From: Haloarcula sp. CBA1127
Lineage (GTDB): Archaea; Halobacteriota; Halobacteria; Halobacteriales; Haloarculaceae
Assembly (NCBI RefSeq): GCF_001485575.1
Contig: NZ_BCNB01000006.1
Span: 2,480,001-2,544,000 of the forward strand
Length of the DNA stretch: 64,000 bases
Direction of reading: 5' to 3'
Shown: positions 17,408 through 26,213 of the stretch, one piece after another
How the letters are laid out: every line of letters starts with the position of its first letter
Numbering within the stretch: the first letter of the stretch is position 1
Translations under genes and position numbers: made by a program
The notes under the pieces: generated by a model
Database searches by the model: none
Told to the model about the DNA's origin: nothing
The model's input: the letters and a program-made list of their open reading frames with translations, nothing else

Positions 17408-18250
17408 ATGAGCGACCCTGCGGACGTGTTCGACTTGGTTGGGCTGACTGAATACGAGGCGACGGCGCTAGAACAGTTGCTCTCGCTCGGCCGAACGACG
17501 GCCCCGAATCTCGCGGAAGCGAGCGGTATCCCCAAGGCCCGCGTCTACGGCGTGCTGGAGTCACTGTCCGACCGCGGCTTCATCAAGGTGATACCCGGCC
17601 GCCCCAAGGAGTACCAGCCGAAATCTCCCAGCGACATCCTCGACCGGGCCGTCGAAAACCGCAGGCAATCATATGAATCGTTCGCTGCCGACATGGACTC
17701 CTACCGCGACGCCTTCCTCGCCGAGTACCAACCGCGGTTTGAACAGGCAAGCGAGGATATCTCACCGACGGCCGAACTGTTCCACGTCGTCGACGTCGGC
17801 GAACCGAGCGAACGCGAGACCAGACGGCTGTACGACGACGCCGACGAGACGCTTCGGGTTATCACCAACAGCTTCGCCTATCTGGACAGCGTCAGCGGGG
17901 CGCTGGAAGACGCTCTTGAGAGGGGCGTCGACGTCTCTGTTCTCTTCCTGCACCCGGACAATCTTCCGCCGGAGAAGGCCGCAGTACAGTCGAATATCGT
18001 TGACCGACTGGCTACAAAATTCCCCGCCGTAGACGTACGCTTCAGCCCCGAGAAACTGCCCTGGCGCGGCACCCTGATGGACCCCAGTATGGACTACGAA
18101 GGCGGGGAAGCTATTCTGCTGGTCGAGGAACCCGATGTCCCCAACCATATGCGGCAGGCCGCCTTGACCGAGAACGGTTCCTTCGTCGCCGGGATGAAGC
18201 GGTACTTCGATTTGGTGTGGGAGTACGAGAGTGTCGCGGACTCCCAGTGA
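17408..18250 (+). CDS. TrmB-family sugar-responsive transcription regulator
   Basis: 280 residues. The N-terminal winged helix carries the TrmB signature: LGLTEYEA-type GLTEYEATALEQLLSLG, SGIPKARVYGVLESL, GFIKVIPGRPKEYQP. A helix-rich linker (SPSDILDRAVENRRQSYESF) leads to a C-terminal PLD-like/effector domain from about residue 115. TrmB proteins sense sugars or central metabolites and act as repressor or activator. Located between aglJ and the surface-glycan genes, it may respond to sugar supply, but TrmB paralogues are numerous in haloarchaea. TATA-like CGTTTTACA at about 17379 gives a leaderless start at 17408. Confidence 0.88.
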   Translation: MSDPADVFDLVGLTEYEATALEQLLSLGRTTAPNLAEASGIPKARVYGVLESLSDRGFIKVIPGRPKEYQPKSPSDILDRAVENRRQSYESFAADMDSYRDAFLAEYQPRFEQASEDISPTAELFHVVDVGEPSERETRRLYDDADETLRVITNSFAYLDSVSGALEDALERGVDVSVLFLHPDNLPPEKAAVQSNIVDRLATKFPAVDVRFSPEKLPWRGTLMDPSMDYEGGEAILLVEEPDVPNHMRQAALTENGSFVAGMKRYFDLVWEYESVADSQ

Positions 18251-18352
18251 ATCGAGCGAAAGTGGATAGTGACACGACTCGTCCAGAACTGAGTGGCTTG
18301 GTCCGTCAATCAGTGCCCTCGTGGGTGGCCGTAGACAAATTGCCGCCCTCGG

Positions 18353-20089
18353 TCACTTTTCGATCATCACGTCTTCGACGAACAGTACGTCGAGTCCCAT
18401 GGAGTAGAAATCACGTATCGCCTCCTGTGGCGACCGGACCATCGGTTCGCCGCTGTCATTGAAACTGGTGTTCAGAACGGCACCGACGCCAGTTCGGTCC
18501 TCGAACGCAGAGATGAGCGAGTGATACCGGGGGTTGGCATCCGCCGTCACGATCTGTGGCCGGGTGGTGTCGTCCGCCGGGTGTAGAGTCGCCGGAATCG
18601 ATTCTCTCGCGGCAGCAGTTGTCTCGTAGGTATCTATCATGAACCGTGCGGCCTTCGAGAGTTCGCCTTCGAGATACTGCTCGCCCGCCGAGCGCAGCAT
18701 CGATGGGGCGAACGGTCGCCACTCCTCCCGGTGTTTCACGTACCGATTGACACGGTCAAGCGAGTCAGGTGACCGCGGGTCCGCCAGTATCGACCGATTG
18801 CCGAGCGCCCGGGGACCGCCTTCCATTCCGCCTTGGAACCAGCCGACCAGCTCGCCGTCAGCGAGTCTCTCTGCGGCCCGTTCCGGTGGGTCATCCACTA
18901 CGTCGTAGTCGACTTTCAGTTCATCGCAAACGGCTGTCACCTCCTCGGTGGTGTACGCCGTCCCGAAGTACGGGTGGTGCATCTCGGCGATACTGTCGCC
19001 TGCCTCGACGCTGTCGATGTAAGCGGCACCGAGTGCGCCGCCCGCATCGTTGGCTGCAGGCTGGACGAACATGTCCTCGACGGCGTCTAGCTCCCGAATT
19101 CGTTTGTTCATCTTGCAGTTGAGTGCGACGCCGCCGGCCAAACAGACCTTCGACAGGCCCTCGCGCTCGAGATAGAACTCGGACAGTTGCGAGACGATGT
19201 CCTCGACGGCTCGCTGTAAGTGGAACGCAACGTCTTTGTGACGTTGCTCGATTTCGTCGCGCCAGTATCGCTGGTCGAACCCGAGGTCACGTTCTAGTTT
19301 CGCGACAGCGTCGCTGGGCTTACGATAGGTCAACGCCTCGACATCGTAGTGCCCATCCTCGACGGTGTAGTAGGACTCCACCACGGAACCGATGTGTTCA
19401 TTCGGTTCTCCATAGGGGGCCAGTCCCATGACTTTCCCTTCGCCATTGGACCGACGGAAGCCCAGGAAGGCGGTGAAGTCACCGAAGAACCGACCCAGAG
19501 AGTTGAACCGCGGGAACGACTCCAACATCCGCAGTTGAGACCCCTCACCGTGGTACACGCCACCGGATAGGTGACCGCCGTAGTTGTCCAACGAGACGAC
19601 CAGTGCTTCGTCGAATCCGCTGGGCAAAAACGCGCTCGTCGCATGGGTGTGTTGATGGTTGCGGCAGCGAATCTCGGGGAGTTCGGACTGATCGATGTCG
19701 AAATGGGTGCTCAGTTTCGAGGCCGTCAGCGACCGGAGTTTCTCGTTTGTCAACTGCATGCTCTGTTTGAGCGGTAACATGACAGTGTCGTAGAGCCGTT
19801 CGAAACGGCCCGATGTTGTCGAGTTGTACCCCCGACGGGCGAGACGGCCAAGCGCTTTCCGTCGGTTGTCGTAGTTCCGCGAAAGCGAAATCGTCGAGAC
19901 ATCGCGGATAGAGATAGACGCGATAGAGAGGACCTCTTCGATGGCTTCAAGCGGGAACTGCCCCTCGGCGTGTTTGTCCCGACTCATCCGCTCTTGTTCG
20001 ACGAATGCCCGTACTTCGCCCCGCTCGACGAGACAGGCACTCGGGTCGTGATGTGACCCATCATTGGCGGGAACGATACCCAGATGCAT
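18353..20089 (-). CDS. carbamoyltransferase, NodU/CmcH/TobZ family
   Basis: 578 residues. The N-terminal Kae1-like domain has NDGSHHDPSACLV and HQHTHATSAF; the middle contains VSLDNYGGHLSGG, and AGGVALNCKMN is near residue 320. The C-terminal YrdC-like-fold domain has FQGGMEGGPRALGNRSILAD, the hallmark of the family. These enzymes attach a carbamoyl group from carbamoyl phosphate, via carbamoyl-adenylate, to hydroxyls of sugars or antibiotics. Here the likely acceptor is a surface glycan sugar, an inference from the agl neighbourhood. The ATG at 20089 has a TATATT box about 25 nt upstream; earlier in-frame codons are rejected. Confidence 0.9.
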   Translation of the reverse strand: MHLGIVPANDGSHHDPSACLVERGEVRAFVEQERMSRDKHAEGQFPLEAIEEVLSIASISIRDVSTISLSRNYDNRRKALGRLARRGYNSTTSGRFERLYDTVMLPLKQSMQLTNEKLRSLTASKLSTHFDIDQSELPEIRCRNHQHTHATSAFLPSGFDEALVVSLDNYGGHLSGGVYHGEGSQLRMLESFPRFNSLGRFFGDFTAFLGFRRSNGEGKVMGLAPYGEPNEHIGSVVESYYTVEDGHYDVEALTYRKPSDAVAKLERDLGFDQRYWRDEIEQRHKDVAFHLQRAVEDIVSQLSEFYLEREGLSKVCLAGGVALNCKMNKRIRELDAVEDMFVQPAANDAGGALGAAYIDSVEAGDSIAEMHHPYFGTAYTTEEVTAVCDELKVDYDVVDDPPERAAERLADGELVGWFQGGMEGGPRALGNRSILADPRSPDSLDRVNRYVKHREEWRPFAPSMLRSAGEQYLEGELSKAARFMIDTYETTAAARESIPATLHPADDTTRPQIVTADANPRYHSLISAFEDRTGVGAVLNTSFNDSGEPMVRSPQEAIRDFYSMGLDVLFVEDVMIEK

Positions 20090-20209
20090 ACTTAGTTGGC
20101 TACAACACGAATATAAAAAACACTCTGTTTTCCTCGCCACCTTGTCGGTGTCGTCCGCCGTTTGCGGGCACTCTCGGCAGTCAGACGCCACACTGAGACG
20201 CCGCTCTCG

Positions 20210-20225
20210 TGTGGTTTGAACCACA
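20210..20225. promoter_or_regulatory. inverted repeat TGTGGTT-TG-AACCACA in divergent promoter region
   Basis: Perfect 7-bp arms with a 2-bp spacer, between the carbamoyltransferase gene and the rightward glycosyltransferase operon. GGTTAAGAATTTT (20228-20240) immediately follows and could be the TATA element of a rightward transcript with a leader of roughly 110 nt. The remaining intergenic DNA (20090-20376) shows no reading frame that looks real. Confidence 0.4.
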
Positions 20226-20376
20226 ACGGTTAAGAATTTTCCTGCGGCAAGGCCAGTAGACGCTTGATATCGCGAACTGCGAACGTCCGCTTGGAGTGGG
20301 CCGTAGTGTGAGTTCACTCGCTGCAGTAACCGATGTCTGTCAGGAGCCCTCTGAAGCCCATCGGCTATGTAGACCA

Positions 20377-20886
20377 ATGCTAGGGAAGATACTGTTCAAC
20401 ACGTACCAGCTGTTTGGAACTGACGAGCCACCGGCCTCCGACTCTTTACGGGAGTCGTTGACTTATCGGGCGTGGACGTGGCTCTCGAAACACCTCCCGG
20501 AGACATGCTCTCTGCGTCTGTTCAAACAGTTAGAGGCAGTCGATTGGGACGGACTCATCATCCCCAGTATGTGTCGGTACGACACGCTGTCGGAGATGGT
20601 GACAGACGCCGTTGTCGGCCATGATCGGTCACCGGCGAGTGCGACGTGGGAGTTTATACAGGCCGTACAGTCGGCGGGGTTCGAAGATACCACCTATGTT
20701 TGTGCGAACCCGGACTCCGACCTAGGGTCGCCAAGCCCCAACTGCGAGCACGTTTCGGTCCACGCTAGCGGTTGGAACGACCCGCTGGTGACGGTGCCGG
20801 GGGTAGTCTTCGAGCCCGATACCCCTGTCGGGGCCGCCGACTACGTCTCGGACCGACTGGCGGCATTGGGGTACGCCGAAGAGTGA
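20377..20886 (+). pseudogene. internally shortened alkaline-phosphatase-fold ('sulfatase-like') protein, probably inactive
   Basis: 169 residues. The N-terminal two thirds resembles the haloarchaeal 'sulfatase-like' proteins containing a D-W-D-N-L-I-I-L-D-A-C-R-Y-D block: here DWDGLIIPSMCRYD, then ATWEFI, TTYVCANP and GWNDPLVTVP. After that it jumps straight to the family's C-terminal end, YVSDRLAALGYAEE, so the whole central metal-binding half is missing. The usual Asp metal ligand of LDACRYD is replaced (PSMCRYD). The frame is open with an ATG at 20377 and a glycosyltransferase 2 nt downstream, so a protein may still be made. I classify it as a degenerate gene. Confidence 0.6.
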
Positions 20887-20888
20887 AC

Positions 20889-22001
20889 ATGACCGGGACC
20901 AGCCCACGCGTCTGTTTCGTCGTCAACGCAGTCGGCGAGACGAGCGTCCCGGCCGATATCGCTACGGCGGTAGTGAAGTACACCGATGCCGAGGTGGACA
21001 TCCTCGCGTGGTTCGACGCCGAGTCCTTCGACGGCGACGACCGGGTAGGTGTCACCTGTCTTGACGCGCCGGACACGACGGTCGGGGCAGACGTACAAAC
21101 CGTCAGACGCACCGCGTCGATACTCCGCGAGTACGATGTCGTACAGGCTCACCACAACCACTCCGGGTCGTTCGCGAAGGCCATCGCACGGTATCTCGGG
21201 GTCCCGTCGGTATCCCGAGAGGGGAATATGCGGAAGGGGTTCAACAGACTGGGGAGGGTAGCGAACGGATTCACGAATCCGCTGGCTGACCGCGTCGTCT
21301 GTAATTCACGGGCGGTATACGACTCGTTTACTCGCTGGGAGGACATCCTACTCCCCGAAGACCGTGTCAGGTTCATCCCAAACGGCGTTGACTTCGCCCG
21401 AATCGACGCCGGTCGAACAGTCGATTGGAGCGCCCGCGAGGTGGCCGGCATAGATGACGACACCGCTCTCGTCGGTACCGCGGGGATGCTCACCGAACAG
21501 AAAGACCAGGCGACGCTCGTCCGCGCGCTCGCTCTTGCCCGCGACCGCTCGGCCACCCCTATCGAGTTGGTCATTGCCGGCGACGGTCCGGAGCAAGACG
21601 CCCTCAGGACGGTCACAGCAGAACACGGCGTCACCGACGCCGTCCACTTCCTCGGCTATCTCGACCGTCGATACGTCTACAAGATGCTCGACGAGATAGA
21701 CATCTACGCGATGCCGTCGCTATGGGAGGGGTTCAGTGCCGCGGCCGTCGAGGGTCTGGCCACCGACAATGCGGCTGTCTTCTCTGAGATTCCACCGTTC
21801 ACCGAGCCCTACAGCGACGTGGCGCTGTTCCACCCGACCGGTGACGCCACCCGTCTCGCAGACCATCTGGTCACGCTGGCCTCCGACATCGAGCGACGCC
21901 AACGTCTCGCCACCGCGGGTCGAGAGCTGGTCCAAGAGAAGTACGAGATACGCACTGTTGCGAACGCGTATCGGGAGCTGTACGGCGAGCTAGTGGACTG
22001 A
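20889..22001 (+). CDS. GT4-family glycosyltransferase
   Basis: 370 residues, GT-B fold. N-terminal acceptor domain opens VCFVVNAVGETS; the C-terminal donor domain has FIPNGVDFARI, GTAGMLTEQKDQATLVRAL, VIAGDGPEQDAL and MPSLWEGFSAAAVEG with the E-x7-E region typical of GT4. It would transfer a nucleotide-activated sugar to a lipid- or glycan-acceptor at the cytoplasmic face. The ATG at 20889 follows the preceding stop by 2 nt, implying one operon. Donor and acceptor are not predictable. It is convergent with the next phosphodiesterase-like gene, with one base between stops. Confidence 0.9.
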   Translation: MTGTSPRVCFVVNAVGETSVPADIATAVVKYTDAEVDILAWFDAESFDGDDRVGVTCLDAPDTTVGADVQTVRRTASILREYDVVQAHHNHSGSFAKAIARYLGVPSVSREGNMRKGFNRLGRVANGFTNPLADRVVCNSRAVYDSFTRWEDILLPEDRVRFIPNGVDFARIDAGRTVDWSAREVAGIDDDTALVGTAGMLTEQKDQATLVRALALARDRSATPIELVIAGDGPEQDALRTVTAEHGVTDAVHFLGYLDRRYVYKMLDEIDIYAMPSLWEGFSAAAVEGLATDNAAVFSEIPPFTEPYSDVALFHPTGDATRLADHLVTLASDIERRQRLATAGRELVQEKYEIRTVANAYRELYGELVD

Positions 22002-22002
22002 G

Positions 22003-22974
22003 TTACATATACCCGAGATCTTCAAGCTGCGAGGTGACGGCGTCATTCTGCCCCATCGAGAGTCGCTGCCCGCGGCCGCTGCCGTCGTGGTCGTGAGCGT
22101 CCAGTTCGGACTCGATGGCCGCACGGACATCCAGTACGCTCCCGACATCGTCAACGAGACGGTTGTCCGTCGCCGCGACCATTGCCTCGTGGGTGTGGAC
22201 GCCGTCCTGTAGCCCGTGGTCGCTCACGAGAAGGAGTTCATCGTCCTCGTGGAGGTCATCCCGCAGTTCACCCACGAACTCGTCGAGTTCGTCGTAGGCC
22301 TGCATCTGGAGAGTCGGCTGGTCGTAGGTGACGTGGCCGATAAGGTCAAGTCCGCTCGTGTACGCGAAGACCAGACTCTTTTGGCCGCCTCTGAGTGCTC
22401 TTCGCGCCCGGGCGAGGCGAATCATTGACATCTCCAGACACTGCTCGTAGAACGCTACCGGGTCGGATGAGGTATGACCACCCCGGGCGCTCTGGTCGCG
22501 TTCGAACAGGTCTCCGAGGTTCCGCCGAAGGCTGTGTTCTCGGTCCTCGATATCGGGATCGACAACGTAGTTCGGGATGCCGATGGTCGCGGCCTCACGA
22601 CCGTCGAATACCGTCGATATCCCTTCGTTCTGGTAGTAGGTCGCTGGAACACGGAACGCGTCTTCGCCGGTATTGTTGAGCAGCCACGCACCAATTCTGG
22701 TTTGAATCCCGTCGGGAAGCAGGTAGCTCGCGGCCGCGCTCCCGTACCGTAGCAAGGGGTTCTCCCAGGCCACACCGTCCTCGAGTTCGAGCCCATGCTC
22801 TTCGGGAGAAAGACCGGTGATAATCGTCGGCCACAGTTCGTGGGTACTTGGCTCCCCTTCAACGCTGTTTATTGTCTCGATAGATCGGTAGCTATCGAGC
22901 GTGAGGTTCGGATGGTCCGCAGGGTCTACCAGCTCCGGATCCAGCGCGTCGATACCAAGAACGACCAGCACCAT
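22003..22974 (-). CDS. alkaline-phosphatase-superfamily phosphodiesterase-like protein
   Basis: 323 residues. It begins VLVVLGIDALDPELV, supplying the first metal Asp (D9). The nucleophile region is EPSTHELWPTIITGLSP with Thr44, as in NPP-type phosphodiesterases (sTp-aWps-lTG-nP). Further metal ligands are in SGLDLIGH and LLLVSDHGLQDG. The end, VTSQLEDLGYM, is the short tail shared by the neighbouring members. No signal peptide is present, so it probably acts inside the cell on a phosphate mono- or diester, perhaps a lipid-linked or nucleotide sugar. AT-rich DNA with TTAAATATAC upstream serves as promoter. Confidence 0.8.
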   Translation of the reverse strand: MVLVVLGIDALDPELVDPADHPNLTLDSYRSIETINSVEGEPSTHELWPTIITGLSPEEHGLELEDGVAWENPLLRYGSAAASYLLPDGIQTRIGAWLLNNTGEDAFRVPATYYQNEGISTVFDGREAATIGIPNYVVDPDIEDREHSLRRNLGDLFERDQSARGGHTSSDPVAFYEQCLEMSMIRLARARRALRGGQKSLVFAYTSGLDLIGHVTYDQPTLQMQAYDELDEFVGELRDDLHEDDELLLVSDHGLQDGVHTHEAMVAATDNRLVDDVGSVLDVRAAIESELDAHDHDGSGRGQRLSMGQNDAVTSQLEDLGYM

Positions 22975-23022
22975 GATTGTCTTACTTCGGCTACGTGTAT
23001 ATTTAATACTTATTTACTTTGA

Positions 23023-23244
23023 CTACTCAGCATAGCCCAAGGTCTCCAAACGGTCTTTGACAGTCCTGTCGTCGGCCGTCTCAGGCTGGGAGGACTCGAA
23101 CCCGACCCACGGGACAGCCGTCAGTGGTCGAGTTCCCACCTTCGAAGGGTGTTCGTATATTGTTGCGCCGGCAGTCGAGGTGACGTGCTGGAGGCACACT
23201 TCCTGAGCCAGCAGGAAATTTCTCGCTAGCGCTGGTGTCTGCCG
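23023..23244 (-). pseudogene. C-terminal remnant of an alkaline-phosphatase-fold ('sulfatase-like') gene
   Basis: This fills most of the 379-bp gap 22975-23353. On the minus strand an open frame of 73 codons without any ATG ends at a TAG at 23023-23025. Its last residues read YEHPSKVGTRPLTAVPWVGF and then TVKDRLETLGYAE, which matches the ends of haloarchaeal sulfatase-like proteins (YGHP-x(n)-VPW, then V-RL-LGY-E). A TGA (23247-23245) closes the frame upstream, and the catalytic half is absent. It is a decayed copy left in the glycosylation locus; the rest of the gap is AT-rich promoter DNA. Confidence 0.6.
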
Positions 23245-23341
23245 TCATGCTCTCTGGTGTGTCTCCAGATCTCACAATACGTCAGTAATCCACCTTCTCT
23301 GTCTGGAACCGGAATATAAATTACTGGAGGGCAAATCAACA

Positions 23342-23353
23342 ACGGTATACCGT
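23342..23353 (+). promoter_or_regulatory. perfect 12-bp palindrome ACGGTATACCGT abutting the start codon
   Basis: The palindrome ends at the base before the ATG at 23354 and covers the expected transcription start, because GGAATATAAATTAC (23312-23325) upstream is a clear TATA element. That is where an archaeal repressor would block RNA polymerase. Confidence 0.5.
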
Positions 23354-24739
23354 ATGTCGACGCCGAACATCGTCTGGATAACTCTCGACAGCCTTCGGTC
23401 GGATCACACGACGATCGGGGGATACGAGCGCGACACGACCCCGGAGATGGCCGATATAGCTGCTTCGGGCCACGGGTTCGATACGTGCATCGCTCACAGT
23501 AAATCCACACTGCCCTCTAGTGGCGCCATCTTGACTGGCTATGCTCCAACCCACACGAATATCGGCATCGAGGGGAACGCAGTCCCTGACAGCATTACTA
23601 CTGTCGCGGAACGGTTCCAAGACGCCGGCTACCGGACGGCCTGCCTGTCGCGCAACTCCTATCTGAGCTCGGCGACCAATCTTGACCGCGGCTTCGATCG
23701 GTTTCAGTGGCTCGCATCCTCAACAATTCATCAGGCCGGTGCAAAGACCCTCGCCTCGTACCTCTGGAACATCCGGAGCCACTCGGCCGGGCTGACGATG
23801 GACACGTCAAAACACGCGTCGCCACTGCTGATGAACGGTGTTGCGAAGCGATGGCTGGGCGACTTCGAATCCGAGTCCAAGCCATTCTTTTTTTATCTCC
23901 ATTATAATGAACCCCACCGACCCTATTATCCGCCGGGAAAATACCTTGATACCTTTACTGATGATCTTGAAATGTCCGGACGTGAGGCCGCTGAACGTGC
24001 GCTCGAGATCCACTACAACCTCGATGAAATCATCGCAAACGGCTGTGAGCTGACCGACGAGGAGTGGGCCGCCCTGCGTGCGATGTACGACTCGGAGATC
24101 GCCTACACCGATGAGATGGTCGGTCAACTTGTCTCAAATTTGCGCTCGCTCAACCTCGAAGACACCATCATCGTGATTACGGGCGACCATGGCGAATTAT
24201 TCGGCGAGTGGGGATTGCTTTCGCACAGCTACGTCCTGAACGACGCCGTTACCCGCGTCCCGCTCGTTATTGACGGACTCGAGGATCCGTTAGCCGTCGA
24301 CGACGACGACATCATCCAGCATAGCGACATAATGCGGACGCTGCTTGAAGTCGCCGGCGTGGACGGTTCAGATACCATCGGAGTCGACCTCCGTGAGGAA
24401 GGTCGTGAGTTCGCCGTTTCCCAGCGGGGCCCGAACACCTACGAAGAACTACTCACACACAACCCTGACTTTGATTACTCAGCGTTCCACACCGCGACGC
24501 TGAGCGGGCTCCGGACAGAGGAGTGGCGCTATCAGGAGAGCGAAGCAGGTTCAGAACTGTTCGAGGTAACCGATGAGGAAACCGACGTGCGTGAGGCGCA
24601 CCCAGAGGTGGCCGAGTCGCTACAGTCCGATTTAGCGGACTGGATTGAGGCGAACGGCCAGCCAGTATCGGGGGGCCAACAAGAGGAGTTCTCTGGTGCG
24701 GTCCAGCGCCAACTTCGGGACCTTGGCTACATGGAATGA
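23354..24739 (+). CDS. sulfatase-fold (alkaline-phosphatase superfamily) enzyme with Thr nucleophile
   Basis: 461 residues. It opens NIVWITLDSLRSDH (metal Asp12), has the nucleophile segment KSTLPSSGAILTGYAPTH (Thr52), HYNEPHRPYYPP and VITGDHGELFGEWG (metal Asp/His). Classical sulfatases need C/S-x-P-x-R for formylglycine; here it is T-L-P-S-S, so no formylglycine can form. A threonine nucleophile fits phosphodiesterases or phosphoglycerol/phosphoethanolamine transferases. There is no signal peptide. The end, VQRQLRDLGYME, is the common tail. The stop overlaps the flippase start by 4 nt, so the two genes are coupled. A patch near 23880-23990 is noticeably AT-richer than its surroundings. Confidence 0.85.
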   Translation: MSTPNIVWITLDSLRSDHTTIGGYERDTTPEMADIAASGHGFDTCIAHSKSTLPSSGAILTGYAPTHTNIGIEGNAVPDSITTVAERFQDAGYRTACLSRNSYLSSATNLDRGFDRFQWLASSTIHQAGAKTLASYLWNIRSHSAGLTMDTSKHASPLLMNGVAKRWLGDFESESKPFFFYLHYNEPHRPYYPPGKYLDTFTDDLEMSGREAAERALEIHYNLDEIIANGCELTDEEWAALRAMYDSEIAYTDEMVGQLVSNLRSLNLEDTIIVITGDHGELFGEWGLLSHSYVLNDAVTRVPLVIDGLEDPLAVDDDDIIQHSDIMRTLLEVAGVDGSDTIGVDLREEGREFAVSQRGPNTYEELLTHNPDFDYSAFHTATLSGLRTEEWRYQESEAGSELFEVTDEETDVREAHPEVAESLQSDLADWIEANGQPVSGGQQEEFSGAVQRQLRDLGYME

Positions 24740-26178
24740 AGCTTGGGAAAACCGCCTTCTCACACTTTGTCTCACAGGCCGTTGTCACGCTGGCCGGCTT
24801 CGCCGCAAGATGGCTCATTGCTATCGTTCTGGGTGCAGGCGGTCTTGGACAGTATTCTGTTATCGTCGCGCTGGGCTTCTTTTGGCTGGTGATTCCGGGT
24901 AACGCTGTTGCGAACGCGATGAAAAAACGGATTAGCGAGGGTGACAGTCCTGCCGGTTTCATCGGCGGCGGTATCCTGCTCAACGCGATTACGACTGCCG
25001 TGCTCGGCGTCCTCGTCTTGGCGGCCGGCGAACTCCTCGGAGGGATTGTCTCCCGTAACCGCGAGCTCATGCGGGTCCTCATCGATTACGACGTGGAGAT
25101 CGTGGTTATGTTGATCGCGGCAGTGGCATACCGGACGACACAGGGAAGCTTGCAGGGACAGAAACGAGTCGCTGCGACCGGTTGGCTCAAGGCTGGCGAG
25201 CGCGTGACGCGGACCGCTCTACAGGTCGGGGCGCTTCTGGCGGCGATGGGGGTGGCCGGCATCGCGCTGGGCCACGCCTTGTCCCTAGCCGTCGCCGCCG
25301 GGGCTGCTTTCTTGCTGAGTAAGCGGCGGCCGGCGCTGCCCACCGTTGACCAGCTCCGGAGCCTCATCAACTACGCCAAGTATGCGTGGATGGGGGCACT
25401 CCGAGGCCGAGTCTTCGGCTGGCTCGACACTATCTTTCTCTCGTTTTTCGTCAGTGCATCTCTCATCGGTATCTATGAGGCGGCGTGGGGTATCGGATCA
25501 ATGCTTGCGATTGCAAGTTCTTCGATCAGCCAGACGCTCTTTCCGGAGGTCAGCGATCTGAGCACGGCGGACGGCTACGACCGCATCGTTCACTACCTCG
25601 ACGAGGCACTGGCGTTCAGCGGTATCCTCGTCATTCCGGGACTCGTCGGTGCGGCCATCATCGGCGAACGGGTCCTTCGGTTCTTTGGCCCGGAATTCGG
25701 CCAAGGCGGGACGGTGTTGCTCATCCTCATTGCAGCATATCTTGCTGACGCGTTCGCCTCCCAGTTCACAAACGTCATCAACGGGGTCGACAGGCCTGAC
25801 GCAGCGTTCCGTGTCAACATGGTTTTTATCGCCTCTAACGTGATTTTGAACGCAGTTCTCATCTGGCAATTCAGCTGGACAGGTGCGGCCATCGCTACCG
25901 CGCTGTCGTCGCTACTTCGAGCGCTAATCAGTTACTGGGTGCTCGGGAACATCGTCGGATCCATCCAAATTCCGTACCGGACACTCGGCACCCAGGTCGC
26001 CGCTGCCACGGTGATGGCCGCTGCAGTCTCTCCCGTTGCCACGCTGATGCCTCCGGGTCGGCTGGGGACGCTGCTGCTCGCCGGCTTCGGCGGGGTCGTC
26101 TACGCTGTCGTCCTCGTAGCCATCTCGTCGCGGGTCCGTGCGAAGGCCCGATTGGTTATGCCGGAAACGACACTATAG
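24736..26178 (+). CDS. polysaccharide/oligosaccharide flippase, AglR/Wzx-like
   Basis: 480 residues of nearly continuous hydrophobic helices (12-14), of the MOP superfamily. It begins LGKTAFSHFVSQAVVTLAGF, followed by RWLIAIVLGAGGLGQYSVI, the LG--GLG-Y- pattern of Wzx and AglR. AglR of Haloferax is tied to moving a dolichol-phosphate-linked sugar across the membrane. A lipid-linked glycan is the probable cargo here. The start ATGA overlaps the upstream phosphatase-fold gene. Placement between two such genes suggests that the enzymes act on the cargo before or during flipping, which is inference. Confidence 0.88.
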   Translation: MKLGKTAFSHFVSQAVVTLAGFAARWLIAIVLGAGGLGQYSVIVALGFFWLVIPGNAVANAMKKRISEGDSPAGFIGGGILLNAITTAVLGVLVLAAGELLGGIVSRNRELMRVLIDYDVEIVVMLIAAVAYRTTQGSLQGQKRVAATGWLKAGERVTRTALQVGALLAAMGVAGIALGHALSLAVAAGAAFLLSKRRPALPTVDQLRSLINYAKYAWMGALRGRVFGWLDTIFLSFFVSASLIGIYEAAWGIGSMLAIASSSISQTLFPEVSDLSTADGYDRIVHYLDEALAFSGILVIPGLVGAAIIGERVLRFFGPEFGQGGTVLLILIAAYLADAFASQFTNVINGVDRPDAAFRVNMVFIASNVILNAVLIWQFSWTGAAIATALSSLLRALISYWVLGNIVGSIQIPYRTLGTQVAAATVMAAAVSPVATLMPPGRLGTLLLAGFGGVVYAVVLVAISSRVRAKARLVMPETTL

Positions 26179-26213
26179 CAATCCTTAATTGTGCCACTGG
26201 CGGACGCAGTAGC

